The notes: a model not told the origin generated them from the sequence alone. Positions 46,287 to 54,296 are shown, numbered from the stretch's first letter. The stretch: 64,000 bases of DNA from Acidobacteriota bacterium (GCA_963169195.1 CAUJDN010000115.1:33752-97751); one strand, 5' to 3'. Program-made: numbers and translations.

Positions 46287-46630
46287 TTGACGCCCTCCTC
46301 TCGCGCCGGCTCACGCTGGCGCTCGACGACCGCATCGAGCTCGAGTACCGCGACGTCCTCGCGCGTCCGAGGTTGGGCATCGAGGCCGTCCGCCGCGAGG
46401 CGTTTCTCGCGATCGTACAGTTCCAGTTGCCCGTCACGGCCCCGCCATGGCCGCACCGTGCCCCGCCTGACCAGGACGATGTCATGTTTCTCGAGGTGGC
46501 TCTGCAGACATCGGACCGAGTCGTCGTCACCGGACATCTCAGGCACTTCCCCGCCGGGTGTCGAGGTCCCGTCACGGTGCTGTCCCCCCGCTGTGCGTGG
46601 GACACGTTCGAGGGGTTCGAGCTGGTCTGA
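46202..46630 (+). CDS. PIN-domain toxin (COG1569-type)
   Basis: A 142-residue PIN-domain protein starting VADTPVWVLDTNVLVSGLLSPLGPPGRLIDALLSRRLTLALDDRIELEYRDVLARP, the pattern of the COG1569 putative toxins rather than classical VapC. Acidic residues D10, E53 and D in PPDQDDVMFLEVA are in place. GTG 46202 is the best start and lies within the antitoxin gene (85-nt overlap). A truncated kinase gene begins right after its stop. Confidence 0.78.
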   Translation: MADTPVWVLDTNVLVSGLLSPLGPPGRLIDALLSRRLTLALDDRIELEYRDVLARPRLGIEAVRREAFLAIVQFQLPVTAPPWPHRAPPDQDDVMFLEVALQTSDRVVVTGHLRHFPAGCRGPVTVLSPRCAWDTFEGFELV

Positions 46631-46633
46631 CCG

Positions 46634-47574
46634 CGTGTCTTCTGTCACGGAACTGCTGGACGGCGAGATGCTCACCGGCACGCGCGCCTTCGCGCGCGAG
46701 ACGACGGCGGAGACGCTGACGGCGATCCTGAAGGAGGACCCGCCCGACCTGACAACGACACGGGCGGACCTGCCGACCGCGATCGAGCGCATCGTCCGGC
46801 ATTGCCTGGAGAAGAGTCCGGCCGAGCGCTTTCAGACGGCCCAAGGCATTGCGTTTGCCCTCGACGCGTTGTCCGGCCCCGGGTCGTCGACGGGCGGGCA
46901 CGCCGCGCCCACGGGGCACAGCCGCCGGCCACTGGTCGCGGTCGCGCTGGCGGCTAGCGCCGCTGTCGGAGGCCTACGATGGCTGGCCCGCGCGGCTCCC
47001 GAGCGGCGACGCGTTCCTGTTCACGACCACGCGTCGTGGCCGACCCGAGATCTGGCGGCGCGACCTGGCGAGCCGACAGGACGGTCTCGTGATTTCTTCG
47101 GAGGAGTTTTCAGACGGCGTGACGTACATGCTGTCAGCGAGCGCCGTCTCACCGGATGGCCAACGAGTGGCCTTTCAGCGATTCGGCCAGCGGGTGCAGA
47201 TCTACATGAGTTCGTTGGCCGGGAGTGCCCCTGTGCCATTGACCGCCAACAACCTGGGCCGCGAGGATGCACCGTCGTGGTCGCCGGCCGGGCAGTGGGT
47301 CGCGTTTGCGCGCGGCGGTGACGTGTTCAAGTCCCGGTCGGACGGCGGTGACGATGGCGTGCTGATTGGTCATGGATGCACGGGCGCCCAGGACGGGTTC
47401 CGCTGGTCACCCGTCGGCGAGAGCCTGGCCTTCATGACGGAGGACGGGTTGGTCGAGGTGTCGAGCCGTGGCCTGGCGGAGCTGGACACCCGGTCGGACA
47501 TCTATCTGCTCGAAGGCCTTCGGCCGCAGCCGGCGGGTTGGCTCGCCGCGATCGGGGAACGGTTCGGCCGTTGA
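46634..47574 (+). pseudogene. Kinase gene with catalytic core deleted and propeller frameshifted
   Basis: Translation joins SVTELLDGE (the hinge strand of the kinase N-lobe) directly and in frame to [17 protein letters not shown] (C-lobe). The catalytic loop, DFG and 8-bp repeat are gone; about 390 bp are missing relative to K3. The junction falls where GAGACGCTC and GAGATGCTC resemble each other, suggesting a microhomology deletion. After about 46960 the frame changes, and a partial PD40 propeller (TYMLSASAVSPDGQRVAFQRFG and so on) continues to a stop at 47574. No start codon for an active product is evident. Confidence 0.8.
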
Positions 47575-47604
47575 GGGGCCTCGGCGCCACGCCGGCCCGG
47601 AGAG

Positions 47605-48780
47605 TCACGACAGCGGCAGGTCCACGCGACCCGCGGCGACGTCACTCCAGGGAATGATCTCGATGCCGCGGCCGATCGTCCGGCGCTCGGTGGCGCCGCA
47701 GACGACCCAGCCGTGCTTCAGGGACAGGTCCTTCATGCACTGGCGAAGCCCGGCCAGGGCGTACTGGTCAACGGTGCTGCCGAGCTTGATCTCGACCGGC
47801 AGCCTGCGGCCGCCCGAGACGAGCAGCAGGTCGACTTCGGCCCCCGCCTGGGTGCGCCAGAAATAGCTCTCGACACCCGGCGCCTGCAGCGAGGCCTGGG
47901 CGACCAGTTCTTCGATCGCCATGCCCTCGAACGACGCCCCGCGTCGAGCCCAGGTCGACAGTTCGTCCACATCTCGCAGCCCCGCGAGCGCGTGCAACAG
48001 GCCGGTGTCGCGAATGTAGAGCTTTGGGCTCTTGGTCAGTCGCTTCTGGACGTTCGCGAAATACGGGCGGAGACGACGAATCATGAACGTCGACTCGAGC
48101 ACGTCGAGCGACGCGTTGACCGTGTGGGACGACACCGACAGCGACCTCGCGAGATCGGCCACGTTGAGCAGGTTGCCGTGCACGTGCGTCAGCATGGTCC
48201 ACAGCAGCCGCAGCCGGGCCGCGGGCACCCTGACACCCAGGGCCGGCAGGTCCCGTTCGAGAAACGTCGCCACGTAGGCATCGAGCCAATCGGTGCGAGC
48301 GCGGCACGATCGCAGCCGGACGAGCGGCGGATAGCCTCCCCAGAACCATCGGTCGCGTCGGTACGCGGTGGCGCCCGTTTCGCGGCTGGTGAGCGGCGTC
48401 AGTTCGAGCAGGCCGAGGCGGCCCGCCAGGGACTCCGACGCGGTCTGCAGCAGCGGCGGCGCCGCCGACCCGAGCAGGACGTACCGGCCGCGCGCCGGTG
48501 CCCGATCGAGGACGTACCGGAGGGCCGGGAACAGGGCCGGCATCCGCTGGGCCTCATCGATGATCAGCCGGCGCGGGTGCGCCTCGAAGTAGCCTTCGAT
48601 GTCGGCGGCGACGATGGCGGCGTCGGCCGGGCGCTCGAGGTCGAGGCGCGCCCAGCCGGGCAGCGCATGCTGCGCGAACGTGCTCTTGCCGCATTGGCGC
48701 GGGCCGATGACCAGCACCGCTGGGAACGTGCGCAGCAACTGCGACAGCCGCTCTTCTGCCCCGCGAGCGAGGTATTTCAT
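47605..48780 (-). CDS. AAA-family ATPase with DUF4143
   Basis: A 391-residue ATPase of the AAA_14/DUF4143 group. The N-terminal part has a Walker A motif LVIGPRQCGKSTFAQ (about residues 25-39), Walker B LIIDEAQRMP and sensor VLLGSAAPPLL; the C-terminal DUF4143 half has KSPKLYIRDTGLLHAL and FEGMAIEEL ... YFWRTQAGAEVDLLL, a restriction-endonuclease-like fold. Such genes are common in genomic islands and often sit near TA loci; the role is unclear. ATG 48780 follows a low-GC promoter. Two remnants of relatives lie at 45334 and 57560. It interrupts the kinase array in reverse orientation. Confidence 0.85.
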   Translation of the reverse strand: MKYLARGAEERLSQLLRTFPAVLVIGPRQCGKSTFAQHALPGWARLDLERPADAAIVAADIEGYFEAHPRRLIIDEAQRMPALFPALRYVLDRAPARGRYVLLGSAAPPLLQTASESLAGRLGLLELTPLTSRETGATAYRRDRWFWGGYPPLVRLRSCRARTDWLDAYVATFLERDLPALGVRVPAARLRLLWTMLTHVHGNLLNVADLARSLSVSSHTVNASLDVLESTFMIRRLRPYFANVQKRLTKSPKLYIRDTGLLHALAGLRDVDELSTWARRGASFEGMAIEELVAQASLQAPGVESYFWRTQAGAEVDLLLVSGGRRLPVEIKLGSTVDQYALAGLRQCMKDLSLKHGWVVCGATERRTIGRGIEIIPWSDVAAGRVDLPLS

Positions 48781-48823
48781 AACTTGTATTATTATCACAA
48801 CAGTTCAATTTGACAAGTTGTGA
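48781..48823 (-). promoter_or_regulatory. AT-rich promoter/operator of the DUF4143 ATPase
   Basis: Read on the minus strand: TTGTCA (48811-48816), 16-nt spacer, TAATAA (48789-48794), then 8 nt to ATG 48780. Two nested inverted repeats overlap it: AACTTGT/ACAAGTT (48781-48787 and 48813-48819) and TCACAAC/GTTGTGA (48795-48801 and 48817-48823). It is by far the lowest-GC patch in the region. Confidence 0.6.
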
Positions 48824-48886
48824 CATACGCGGTCGATCCGCGCGAACTCCGCCTGGCGGCCCATGCCGGTCGGTGTGGCCGTGCGC

Positions 48887-48892
48887 TACAAT
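48887..48892 (+). promoter_or_regulatory. Putative -10 box of kinase K2
   Basis: TACAAT, 10 nt before ATG 48903. The box and surroundings (CGCTACAATCCCGC) are shared with K5 at 61502-61515. Confidence 0.4.
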
Positions 48893-48902
48893 CCCGCCCT
48901 GG

Positions 48903-49469
48903 ATGGGCATGGTGTCAGGAAGCCGGCTTGGTCCGTACGAAGTGCTCGCCCCGCTCGGGGCCGGCGGCATGGGCGAGGTCTACCGGGCGCGCGATGCGCG
49001 GCTGAGGCGCGACGTGGCGCTGAAGGTGCTGCCGGCCGACGTGGCACACGACGCCGACCGGCGCGCCCGCTTCGAGCGCGAGGCGCGCGCCGTGGCCGCG
49101 CTCTCCCACCCCAACATCCTCGCGATTCACGACATCGGGAGCGAAGGGGACGAGATCTTCGTCGTCACGGAACTCCTGGACGGCGAAACGCTCGCCGACC
49201 GCCTGCGCCAGGGCGCGCTGCCGGTGCGCAAGGCGGTGGAGATCGCGGTCGCGATCGCGCGCGGACTCGGCGCGGCGCACGAGAAAGGGCATCGCGCACC
49301 GGGACCTGAAGCCCGCCAACATCTTCCTGCTCGCCGACGGCCAGGTGAAGATTCTCGACTTCGGCCTCGCAAAGCTCCAAGACCCCAAGACCCCAGGACC
49401 TCAAGCCCCCAAGACCCCAAGACCTCACCGCCTCGCCCACCGTCGCGTCTCCGGAACCGACCGCGCGGG
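48903..49469 (+). pseudogene. Kinase K2: truncated and frameshifted kinase
   Basis: Begins like the others ([32 protein letters not shown]) but has an extra A in GAGAAAGGGCATCG near 49284-49289, which shifts the frame just before the HRDLKPAN loop. Six 8-bp repeats (49379-49426) add a second register error. Soon after the repeat (about 49469) the homology ends and the sequence switches to a piece of a VapBC junction. No C-lobe, membrane helix or propeller remains. This is a true pseudogene, unlike K1. Confidence 0.85.
49379..49426 (+). repeat. 8-bp repeat array in K2, n = 6
   Basis: Units: AAGACCCC, AAGACCCC, AGGACCTC, AAGCCCCC, AAGACCCC, AAGACCTC, flanked by AAGCTCC and ACCGCCTCGCCC as in the other kinases. 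Confidence 0.95.
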
Positions 49470-49520
49470 CCCGGAAGCGCGGGCGCGTGTTCGCGGGGCG
49501 GAACCCATGGGCTGGCTGAT
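49470..49520 (+). pseudogene. Remnant of a Phd/VapC gene junction
   Basis: Resembles 40316-40374, the end of the first antitoxin gene and start of its VapC (shared GGCGCGGGCGCGTGT-like and GGAACCCATGGGCTGGCTGAT stretches; translates to RARxRG ... NPWAG / MGWL). It is fused to the broken end of K2, recording a recombination between a kinase repeat region and a TA module. Confidence 0.7.
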
Positions 49521-49577
49521 GGCGCTGACTCCCGAATGCACCCCCTCGACACGGTGGGGGCGCTCCATCTGTCGGTG

Positions 49578-49976
49578 TTACGCCCGAAGCTCGGTGAAGC
49601 CGGCGGCGCTGAAGTCGCCGTCGAACGCCAGGGCCTGCCGAATCCGGAGTGAGCGCATCAGCACGAAGCTGGTGGCGTCGACGAACGAATACTCGCGCTC
49701 GTCGTGGCGTCGCAGCCACGCCAGGGCGTCGGCTTCCTGATCGGCGGACAGCGGTATCAGTTGCACGCGCGCCGACTGGTCGAGCGCGTCCAGGAACGCC
49801 ACCGCGCTGGCGTGGCCCGCGCGCCGGCGCAGGTAGGTCCAGGTCTCCCCCCGCACGTGGTTCGACGTCAGGAGCGCGCCGTGGGCGTGGGTCTTCAGGA
49901 GGGTCCGAGCCAGGCGGTGATGGCCGTCCCGCTTGTTGCGAAGCGCCACCCAGAATGACGTGTCGACGAAGATCAC
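49578..49976 (-). CDS. vapC: VapC-like PIN-domain toxin
   Basis: A 132-residue PIN-domain toxin: D5 in [12 protein letters not shown]45 in [13 protein letters not shown], and the acidic pair in [17 protein letters not shown], followed by [13 protein letters not shown], which is the group that pairs with ribbon-helix-helix antitoxins. It overlaps its antitoxin by 4 nt and lies opposite to the flanking kinases. Confidence 0.87.
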   Translation of the reverse strand: MIFVDTSFWVALRNKRDGHHRLARTLLKTHAHGALLTSNHVRGETWTYLRRRAGHASAVAFLDALDQSARVQLIPLSADQEADALAWLRRHDEREYSFVDATSFVLMRSLRIRQALAFDGDFSAAGFTELRA

Positions 49977-50185
49977 CGGTAGACGACGTCATCCACCGGC
50001 GCCGGGTCGAAGCTGTCGGCGCCGGCCATGCGCCAGATCGGGTCGGCTTCGAGCGGCGGCTGGGCCTTGAGGCGCTCCCGCACGTACTTCCGGATCAACG
50101 CCGCCTTGGACGTCCGCTGCGCCCGAGCCAGGCGCTCGAGGGCGTCGTCCAGGTCCTTGTCGATCAGCATCTGCAGGCGTTTCAC
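49973..50185 (-). CDS. vapB: Ribbon-helix-helix (CopG/VapB-type) antitoxin
   Basis: A 70-residue antitoxin. Residues 1-45 (MKRLQMLIDKDLDDALERLARAQRTSKAALIRKYVRERL) form a ribbon-helix-helix domain; the remainder is an acidic toxin-binding tail. The start is GTG 50185, with a TAAGAT box (50193-50198, minus strand) ending 7 nt upstream, so the mRNA is probably leaderless. Confidence 0.85.
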   Translation of the reverse strand: MKRLQMLIDKDLDDALERLARAQRTSKAALIRKYVRERLKAQPPLEADPIWRMAGADSFDPAPVDDVVYR

Positions 50186-50192
50186 GCCTGAT

Positions 50193-50198
50193 ATCTTA
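50193..50198 (-). promoter_or_regulatory. Putative -10 box at leaderless spacing
   Basis: TAAGAT on the minus strand, 7 nt before the GTG of the RHH antitoxin. Confidence 0.4.
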
Positions 50199-50288
50199 CA
50201 TCACATTCATGACACCAACACAACGGTCGCCGGGATGCCTCTTGGCGAGTGGCGCGGCCAAGCCCGGTCATGATCCGCGCACACGCCG

Positions 50289-52946
50289 ATGGCGGTGAGC
50301 GCCGGAACACGGCTCGGCCCCTACGAAGTGTCGGCCCCCCTTGGGGCGGGCGGCATGGGCGAAGTGTATCGCGCGCGCGACACGCGCCTGGGGCGCGACG
50401 TCGCGCTCAAGGTGCTGCCGGCCGACGTGGCACACGACGCCGACCGGCGCGCCCGCTTCGAGCGCGAGGCGCGCGCCGTGGCCGCGCTCTCCCACCCCAA
50501 CATCCTCGCGCTGCATGACATCGGCCTCGACGCCGACACGCTCTTCGTCGTCACTGAACTCCTGGACGGCGAGACGCTCGCCGATCGCCTGCGCCAGGGC
50601 GCGCTGCCGGTGCGCACGGCCGTGGAGATCGCGGTCGCGATCGCGCGCGGACTCGGCGCGGCGCACGAGAAGGGCATCGCGCACCGGGACCTGAAGCCCG
50701 CCAACATCTTCCTGCTCGCCGACGGCCAGGTGAAGATTCTCGACTTCGGCCTCGCAAAGCTCCAAGACCCCAAGACCTCAAGACCCCAAGACCTCACCGC
50801 CTCGCCCACCATCACGTCTCCCGACCTGACCGCGCGAGGCGTCATCCTCGGCACCGCCGGCTACATGGCGCCGGAGCAGATCCGCGGCCAGCCAGTCGAC
50901 GGCCGCGCCGATCTCTTCGCGCTGGGCATCGTCCTCTACGAGATGTTGACCGGCACGGGCGCCTTCGCGCGGGAGACGACGGCGGAGACGCTGACGGCGA
51001 TCCTGAAAGAGGACCCGCCGGATCTGACGACGATCCGCGCGGAGCTGCCGCCCGCGCTCGAGCACATCGTACGGCACTGTCTCGAGAAGAGCCCCGCGCA
51101 GCGCTTTCAATCGGCACAGGATGTGGTTTTCGCCCTCGAGACACTGACCGGCAGCGGCGCGACCGGTGGCGCCCTGGCGGTGGTGGCGGCCTCGGACCGT
51201 GGCCTCTGGCGAAGCACGCGCCTGGCGTGGGCTGTGGCCGCGCTGCTCGCCGTGGTGGCCGGCGTCTCGGCCTGGTTGCCGGGCGACGTTGTGACGCCGG
51301 ACCGTGAGGCGACGTTTGTCGCGCTGGGCGCCCCCATGCCAGAGCAGCAGTTTCACTTCATCGCATGGCCGGTGATATCGCCGGATGGACGGAGAGTGGC
51401 GTTCTGGGCCGAGAACGAGGGGGGACGCTTCCAGTTGTGGGTCCGGGATTTCGCTGACGCATCCGAGCGGGCGCTGCCCAAGACCGAGCTGTCCGATGAA
51501 TATGGTGATTATGGGACACAGGCCGCATTCTCGCCGGATGGCCGGGCCGTGGCGTTCTTCGCGAGCGATCGGCTCTGGCGGATGGACCTCGATGCGGCCC
51601 AGCCGTTGGCGCTGGCGCCCGCGCCCGCGCCGCGTGGCGTCACCTGGGGCAGCCTCGACACGCTGGTCTATCAGCCGGCTCAGGGGCCGCTCATGGTGAT
51701 CCCCGCGGCAGGTGGCACACCGAGGGCGTTAACGGTGACGACGGTCGACGACCAACCGCGGCACCCGAGCTTTTTGCCAGACGGCCGGCATTTCCTCTAT
51801 TGCGATCGTGACTTCCTCTATGTGGCCTCGACGGACGGCGGTCCGGCCCGACAGGTCATGCCGGCTCGAAGCCGGGCCGAGTATGCCAACGGGCACCTGC
51901 TGTTCGTGAATGCCGGCAGCCTGTACGCGCAGCGCTTCGACCTCAACGGGCACCAGGTCGTCGGACCACCACGCCGCCTCCTCGACCACGTCGGCGCCGG
52001 CGCGGGAGCGTCCCGAGAAGGGACCTACTCGGTCGCTCGGAACGGCACACTCGTGGTCTGGACCGGCCGCCTGCTTCCCCGTGCCCAGCTGGTCTGGCTG
52101 GATCGCGCCGGTCGTCGCGTCGCGAGCGTCGGCCGGCCGGACCACATTGCGGGGCTTGCGGCATCACCGGATCGCCGGCAGCTGGCCGTCGAGGTCGTCG
52201 ACGAGACGAACAACGTTGTCGTGCAGGTCCATGACACCGAGGACGGCTCCAGCACCCGGGTCGCCCTCGACCAGGGGCAGTGGCCCGCCACGATGACGCC
52301 GGCCTGGTCCTCCGATGGACGCCACCTGTGGCTTGGCACCGGCGACGGCATCGTGAAGTGGCCACTCGACGGCGGAGCACCGCAGGTCGTTCCGGCCGGC
52401 ACGGCGTGGGTCATCGATGCGTCGAGCGATGGGCAGTGGGTGGTGCTCGACAAGACCGATCCGTCTACGCTGAACGACGTCTGGCTCTGGCCCGCCTCGG
52501 GAGGATCACCGCAGATCTATCTGAACGGGCCTTCCAACGAGCGTTCTGGCCGCGTCTCTCCCGACAACCGGTTCCTCGCCTACGTATCCGACGAGCCTGG
52601 CCAGCTCGAAGTGTTCATCGACGCGTTCCCTGCACGGGCCAGGCGCATCCGCGTGTCGTCGAATGGCGGGCAGTGGCCGATGTGGCGTGCGGACGGCCGG
52701 GCGCTGTACTTCCTGTCGCTCGACAACCGGCTGATGGAGGTGAGCGTCGCCCGGTCGGGGTCCGAGCTGGCCGTATCGAAGCCGATCGATCTGTTCCAGG
52801 CCCCGCCGGTCAATGGCTGGCCGTCGCGGCCGCCGTACGTGCCCTCCGCAGACGGGCAGCGGTTCCTGTTCAACGCGCGGATGGTCGAGAGCATTCCGCG
52901 GGTGATCGACGTCGTGCTGAATTGGCCGGCGCTCCTGAGTCCGTAG
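50289..52946 (+). CDS. Kinase K3: Hanks-type serine/threonine kinase with membrane helix and PD40 propeller
   Basis: An intact 885-residue kinase. Glycine loop GAGGMGEVY (19-27), VALK lysine K41, HRDLKPAN (132-139), DFG (152-154), then a repeat-encoded linker (about 159-170), APE at 194-196 and the C-lobe to about 285. One transmembrane helix follows (about 307-328), so the kinase faces the cytoplasm and a WD40/TolB-like propeller (about 340-885, with SPDGRRVAFWAEN, SPDGRAVAFFAS, DGRHLWLGTG blades) is outside. The propeller probably senses or scaffolds; ligand unknown. The array has n=4 repeats, in frame. The first 75 bp and the leader are almost identical to K1, so they are recent duplicates. 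Confidence 0.92.
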   Translation: MAVSAGTRLGPYEVSAPLGAGGMGEVYRARDTRLGRDVALKVLPADVAHDADRRARFEREARAVAALSHPNILALHDIGLDADTLFVVTELLDGETLADRLRQGALPVRTAVEIAVAIARGLGAAHEKGIAHRDLKPANIFLLADGQVKILDFGLAKLQDPKTSRPQDLTASPTITSPDLTARGVILGTAGYMAPEQIRGQPVDGRADLFALGIVLYEMLTGTGAFARETTAETLTAILKEDPPDLTTIRAELPPALEHIVRHCLEKSPAQRFQSAQDVVFALETLTGSGATGGALAVVAASDRGLWRSTRLAWAVAALLAVVAGVSAWLPGDVVTPDREATFVALGAPMPEQQFHFIAWPVISPDGRRVAFWAENEGGRFQLWVRDFADASERALPKTELSDEYGDYGTQAAFSPDGRAVAFFASDRLWRMDLDAAQPLALAPAPAPRGVTWGSLDTLVYQPAQGPLMVIPAAGGTPRALTVTTVDDQPRHPSFLPDGRHFLYCDRDFLYVASTDGGPARQVMPARSRAEYANGHLLFVNAGSLYAQRFDLNGHQVVGPPRRLLDHVGAGAGASREGTYSVARNGTLVVWTGRLLPRAQLVWLDRAGRRVASVGRPDHIAGLAASPDRRQLAVEVVDETNNVVVQVHDTEDGSSTRVALDQGQWPATMTPAWSSDGRHLWLGTGDGIVKWPLDGGAPQVVPAGTAWVIDASSDGQWVVLDKTDPSTLNDVWLWPASGGSPQIYLNGPSNERSGRVSPDNRFLAYVSDEPGQLEVFIDAFPARARRIRVSSNGGQWPMWRADGRALYFLSLDNRLMEVSVARSGSELAVSKPIDLFQAPPVNGWPSRPPYVPSADGQRFLFNARMVESIPRVIDVVLNWPALLSP
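50764..50795 (+). repeat. 8-bp repeat array in K3, n = 4
   Basis: Units: AAGACCCC, AAGACCTC, AAGACCCC, AAGACCTC. Encodes the linker [12 protein letters not shown] in the activation segment. Four copies (32 bases) keep the frame. Confidence 0.95.
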
Positions 52947-53004
52947 GCCCGTGGACGTCACGCCGGGCGTCCTGTCGACGCTGGACCGGTTCCGCTGGGC
53001 TCCC

Positions 53005-53010
53005 TATACT
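53005..53010 (+). promoter_or_regulatory. Putative -10 box
   Basis: TATACT, 11 nt before ATG 53022, with no Shine-Dalgarno sequence between. Confidence 0.4.
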
Positions 53011-53021
53011 GGCGTCGGGAC

Positions 53022-53726
53022 ATGACCTTCAGAGACCGGCTCCTCGCCACGATTGCGGCCGCACGGCCCGTGCTCGAAGCGCCCGGTGTCCTCATCGTCG
53101 GGTCCGAGGTCCCCAATCTGCTTCAGCCCGAGGTTGCGGCGACGCTCGTCGTGTCGCAGGACCTGGACATCGGGGTGCCCATTGCGCACCATGCCGAGGT
53201 CGCGAGCCGGCTGGTCGACCTGCGGCAGTTCGCGCCCTCCGCGGAGGAGCCGTCGGTGTGGGTCCCGCACATGCCGGACCTGCTCGAGCTCAACTTCGTG
53301 GGCATGGATGCTGCGCAGGATCCCGCCGAGGCGTACGTCCTGGCCGACCCCCACCTGCCGCTGCTGGTCTTCGGCGCGCTGTCGCTCGTCGTTCCCGGCA
53401 AGACGCTCGACATCGGCGGGTCGCGCGTGCGGCTGCCTCGCGCGGGCGGTCTGCTGCTCGAGAAGCTGGTCACCGACCGCACGGGCGACAAGGGCGAGCG
53501 CGACCTGCTCGTGGCGCTCGGGCTGCTGCAGGTGGCTTCGGACGATGACCTGTCGGAACTGGTGGCCGGCTATCGCGCGCTGCGGCCCGAGCTCCAGTAC
53601 GCCGTGCGGAGCAACCTGACGCAGCTGTCGCTGCTGGCGCCCCACGAGGGCATGCCCGATCCGCGCACCGGTCGAACCCTGGTGCACGCCCTCCTTCGGA
53701 CGCTCGAACGCGGGGAGCCGTCGTGA
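53022..53726 (+). CDS. Nucleotidyltransferase-like protein of a possible TA pair
   Basis: A 234-residue protein resembling the MNT-fold nucleotidyltransferases: an early VGSEV-like glycine/serine turn (residues 28-31), then VVSQDLDIGVP giving a D-x-D pair, a third acidic position in LLELNFVG and a helical C-terminal half (KLVTDRTGDKGERDLLVALGLLQ) like AbiEii proteins. The match is by pattern only and is moderate. Its stop overlaps the next start (GTGA), so the pair forms a two-gene cassette like a TA system. A fragment of the same cassette is found at 45482. Confidence 0.6.
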   Translation: MTFRDRLLATIAAARPVLEAPGVLIVGSEVPNLLQPEVAATLVVSQDLDIGVPIAHHAEVASRLVDLRQFAPSAEEPSVWVPHMPDLLELNFVGMDAAQDPAEAYVLADPHLPLLVFGALSLVVPGKTLDIGGSRVRLPRAGGLLLEKLVTDRTGDKGERDLLVALGLLQVASDDDLSELVAGYRALRPELQYAVRSNLTQLSLLAPHEGMPDPRTGRTLVHALLRTLERGEPS

Positions 53727-54079
53727 GCGCGGCCGCTGAGCGCCGGGTGCGTCTGTTCCGCTCGCGCGTGCAGATCCGCGCGTGGGACTACCGGCAGCGG
53801 CATCTCAGCCGCGGCGTGTGGTTCAGGCTGCGGCGCGTCCTGGCGGGCGCCGAGCGGGCCTTCGTCATCTCCGACGACGAGGCCAGGATCCTGGAGGCCG
53901 AGGGATATCCCCTGGCCGACGTCGGGGCACAGCTCGCGCCACCGAAGGTGATCGTGAAGGTACCCCTGGCTCGGGCTGCGCAACTGGCATCGGCGCGGGA
54001 AGTGCCTGTCGCGTTGAGCGCGGCACTCCTCCAGGCTTCGAGCCTCGCGCTGGTGCCGTTCGACGAGGCAGACGAGTGA
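53723..54079 (+). CDS. Small protein partnered with the nucleotidyltransferase
   Basis: A 118-residue, mostly helical basic-then-acidic protein (MSAAAERRVRLFRSRVQIRAWDYRQRHLSRGVWFRLRRVLAGAERAFVISDDEARILEAEGYP...). I do not recognise the family. GTG 53723 overlaps the nucleotidyltransferase stop by 4 nt, suggesting stoichiometric partners. Its 3' 285 bp exist again as a truncated copy at 45482-45767 with only a handful of substitutions. Confidence 0.6.
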   Translation: MSAAAERRVRLFRSRVQIRAWDYRQRHLSRGVWFRLRRVLAGAERAFVISDDEARILEAEGYPLADVGAQLAPPKVIVKVPLARAAQLASAREVPVALSAALLQASSLALVPFDEADE

Positions 54080-54084
54080 GCCTG

Positions 54085-54136
54085 CCGGTTGGCCCCAGCG
54101 TGATTCTGGCGTCGCAGCGGGGCAGGCGGCATGGGG
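54085..54136 (+). pseudogene. Decayed kinase start
   Basis: The bases align with the first codons of the kinases (CGGTTGGCCCCAGCGTGATTCTGGCG against CGGCTCGGCCCCTACGAGGT-type) and end in GGCAGGCGGCATGGGGAG, the glycine loop. It is the third fragment cut at this point and is joined to the second copy of the 70-bp segment. Confidence 0.6.
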
Positions 54137-54281
54137 AGTGGATGCCGCCACCGCTGCCGCGCTCCGGCAATGGAATGAGCGTGAGTGGCTGCCCTGGCAG
54201 CGCGCGGCGACCACATCACGTTCCTCTTCACCGAAGAGCGCGACATCGTGCGCCTGATGCGGGGGTTCCTGGCGAACTGAG
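54137..54281 (+). repeat. Duplicated 70-bp segment, copy 2, plus a gene tail
   Basis: 54137-54207 matches 44522-44594. It continues into GDHITFLFTEERDIVRLMRGFLAN and a TGA at 54279-54281, the tail of a gene whose body is missing. The parent gene is unknown. Confidence 0.65.
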
Positions 54282-54296
54282 GCCGGCGCAGGTGCG

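Noticed and set aside
48903..49652. K2 as a functional short kinase
   Set aside because: An extra base shifts the frame before HRDLKP, the repeat count is also out of register, and the C-lobe is missing.
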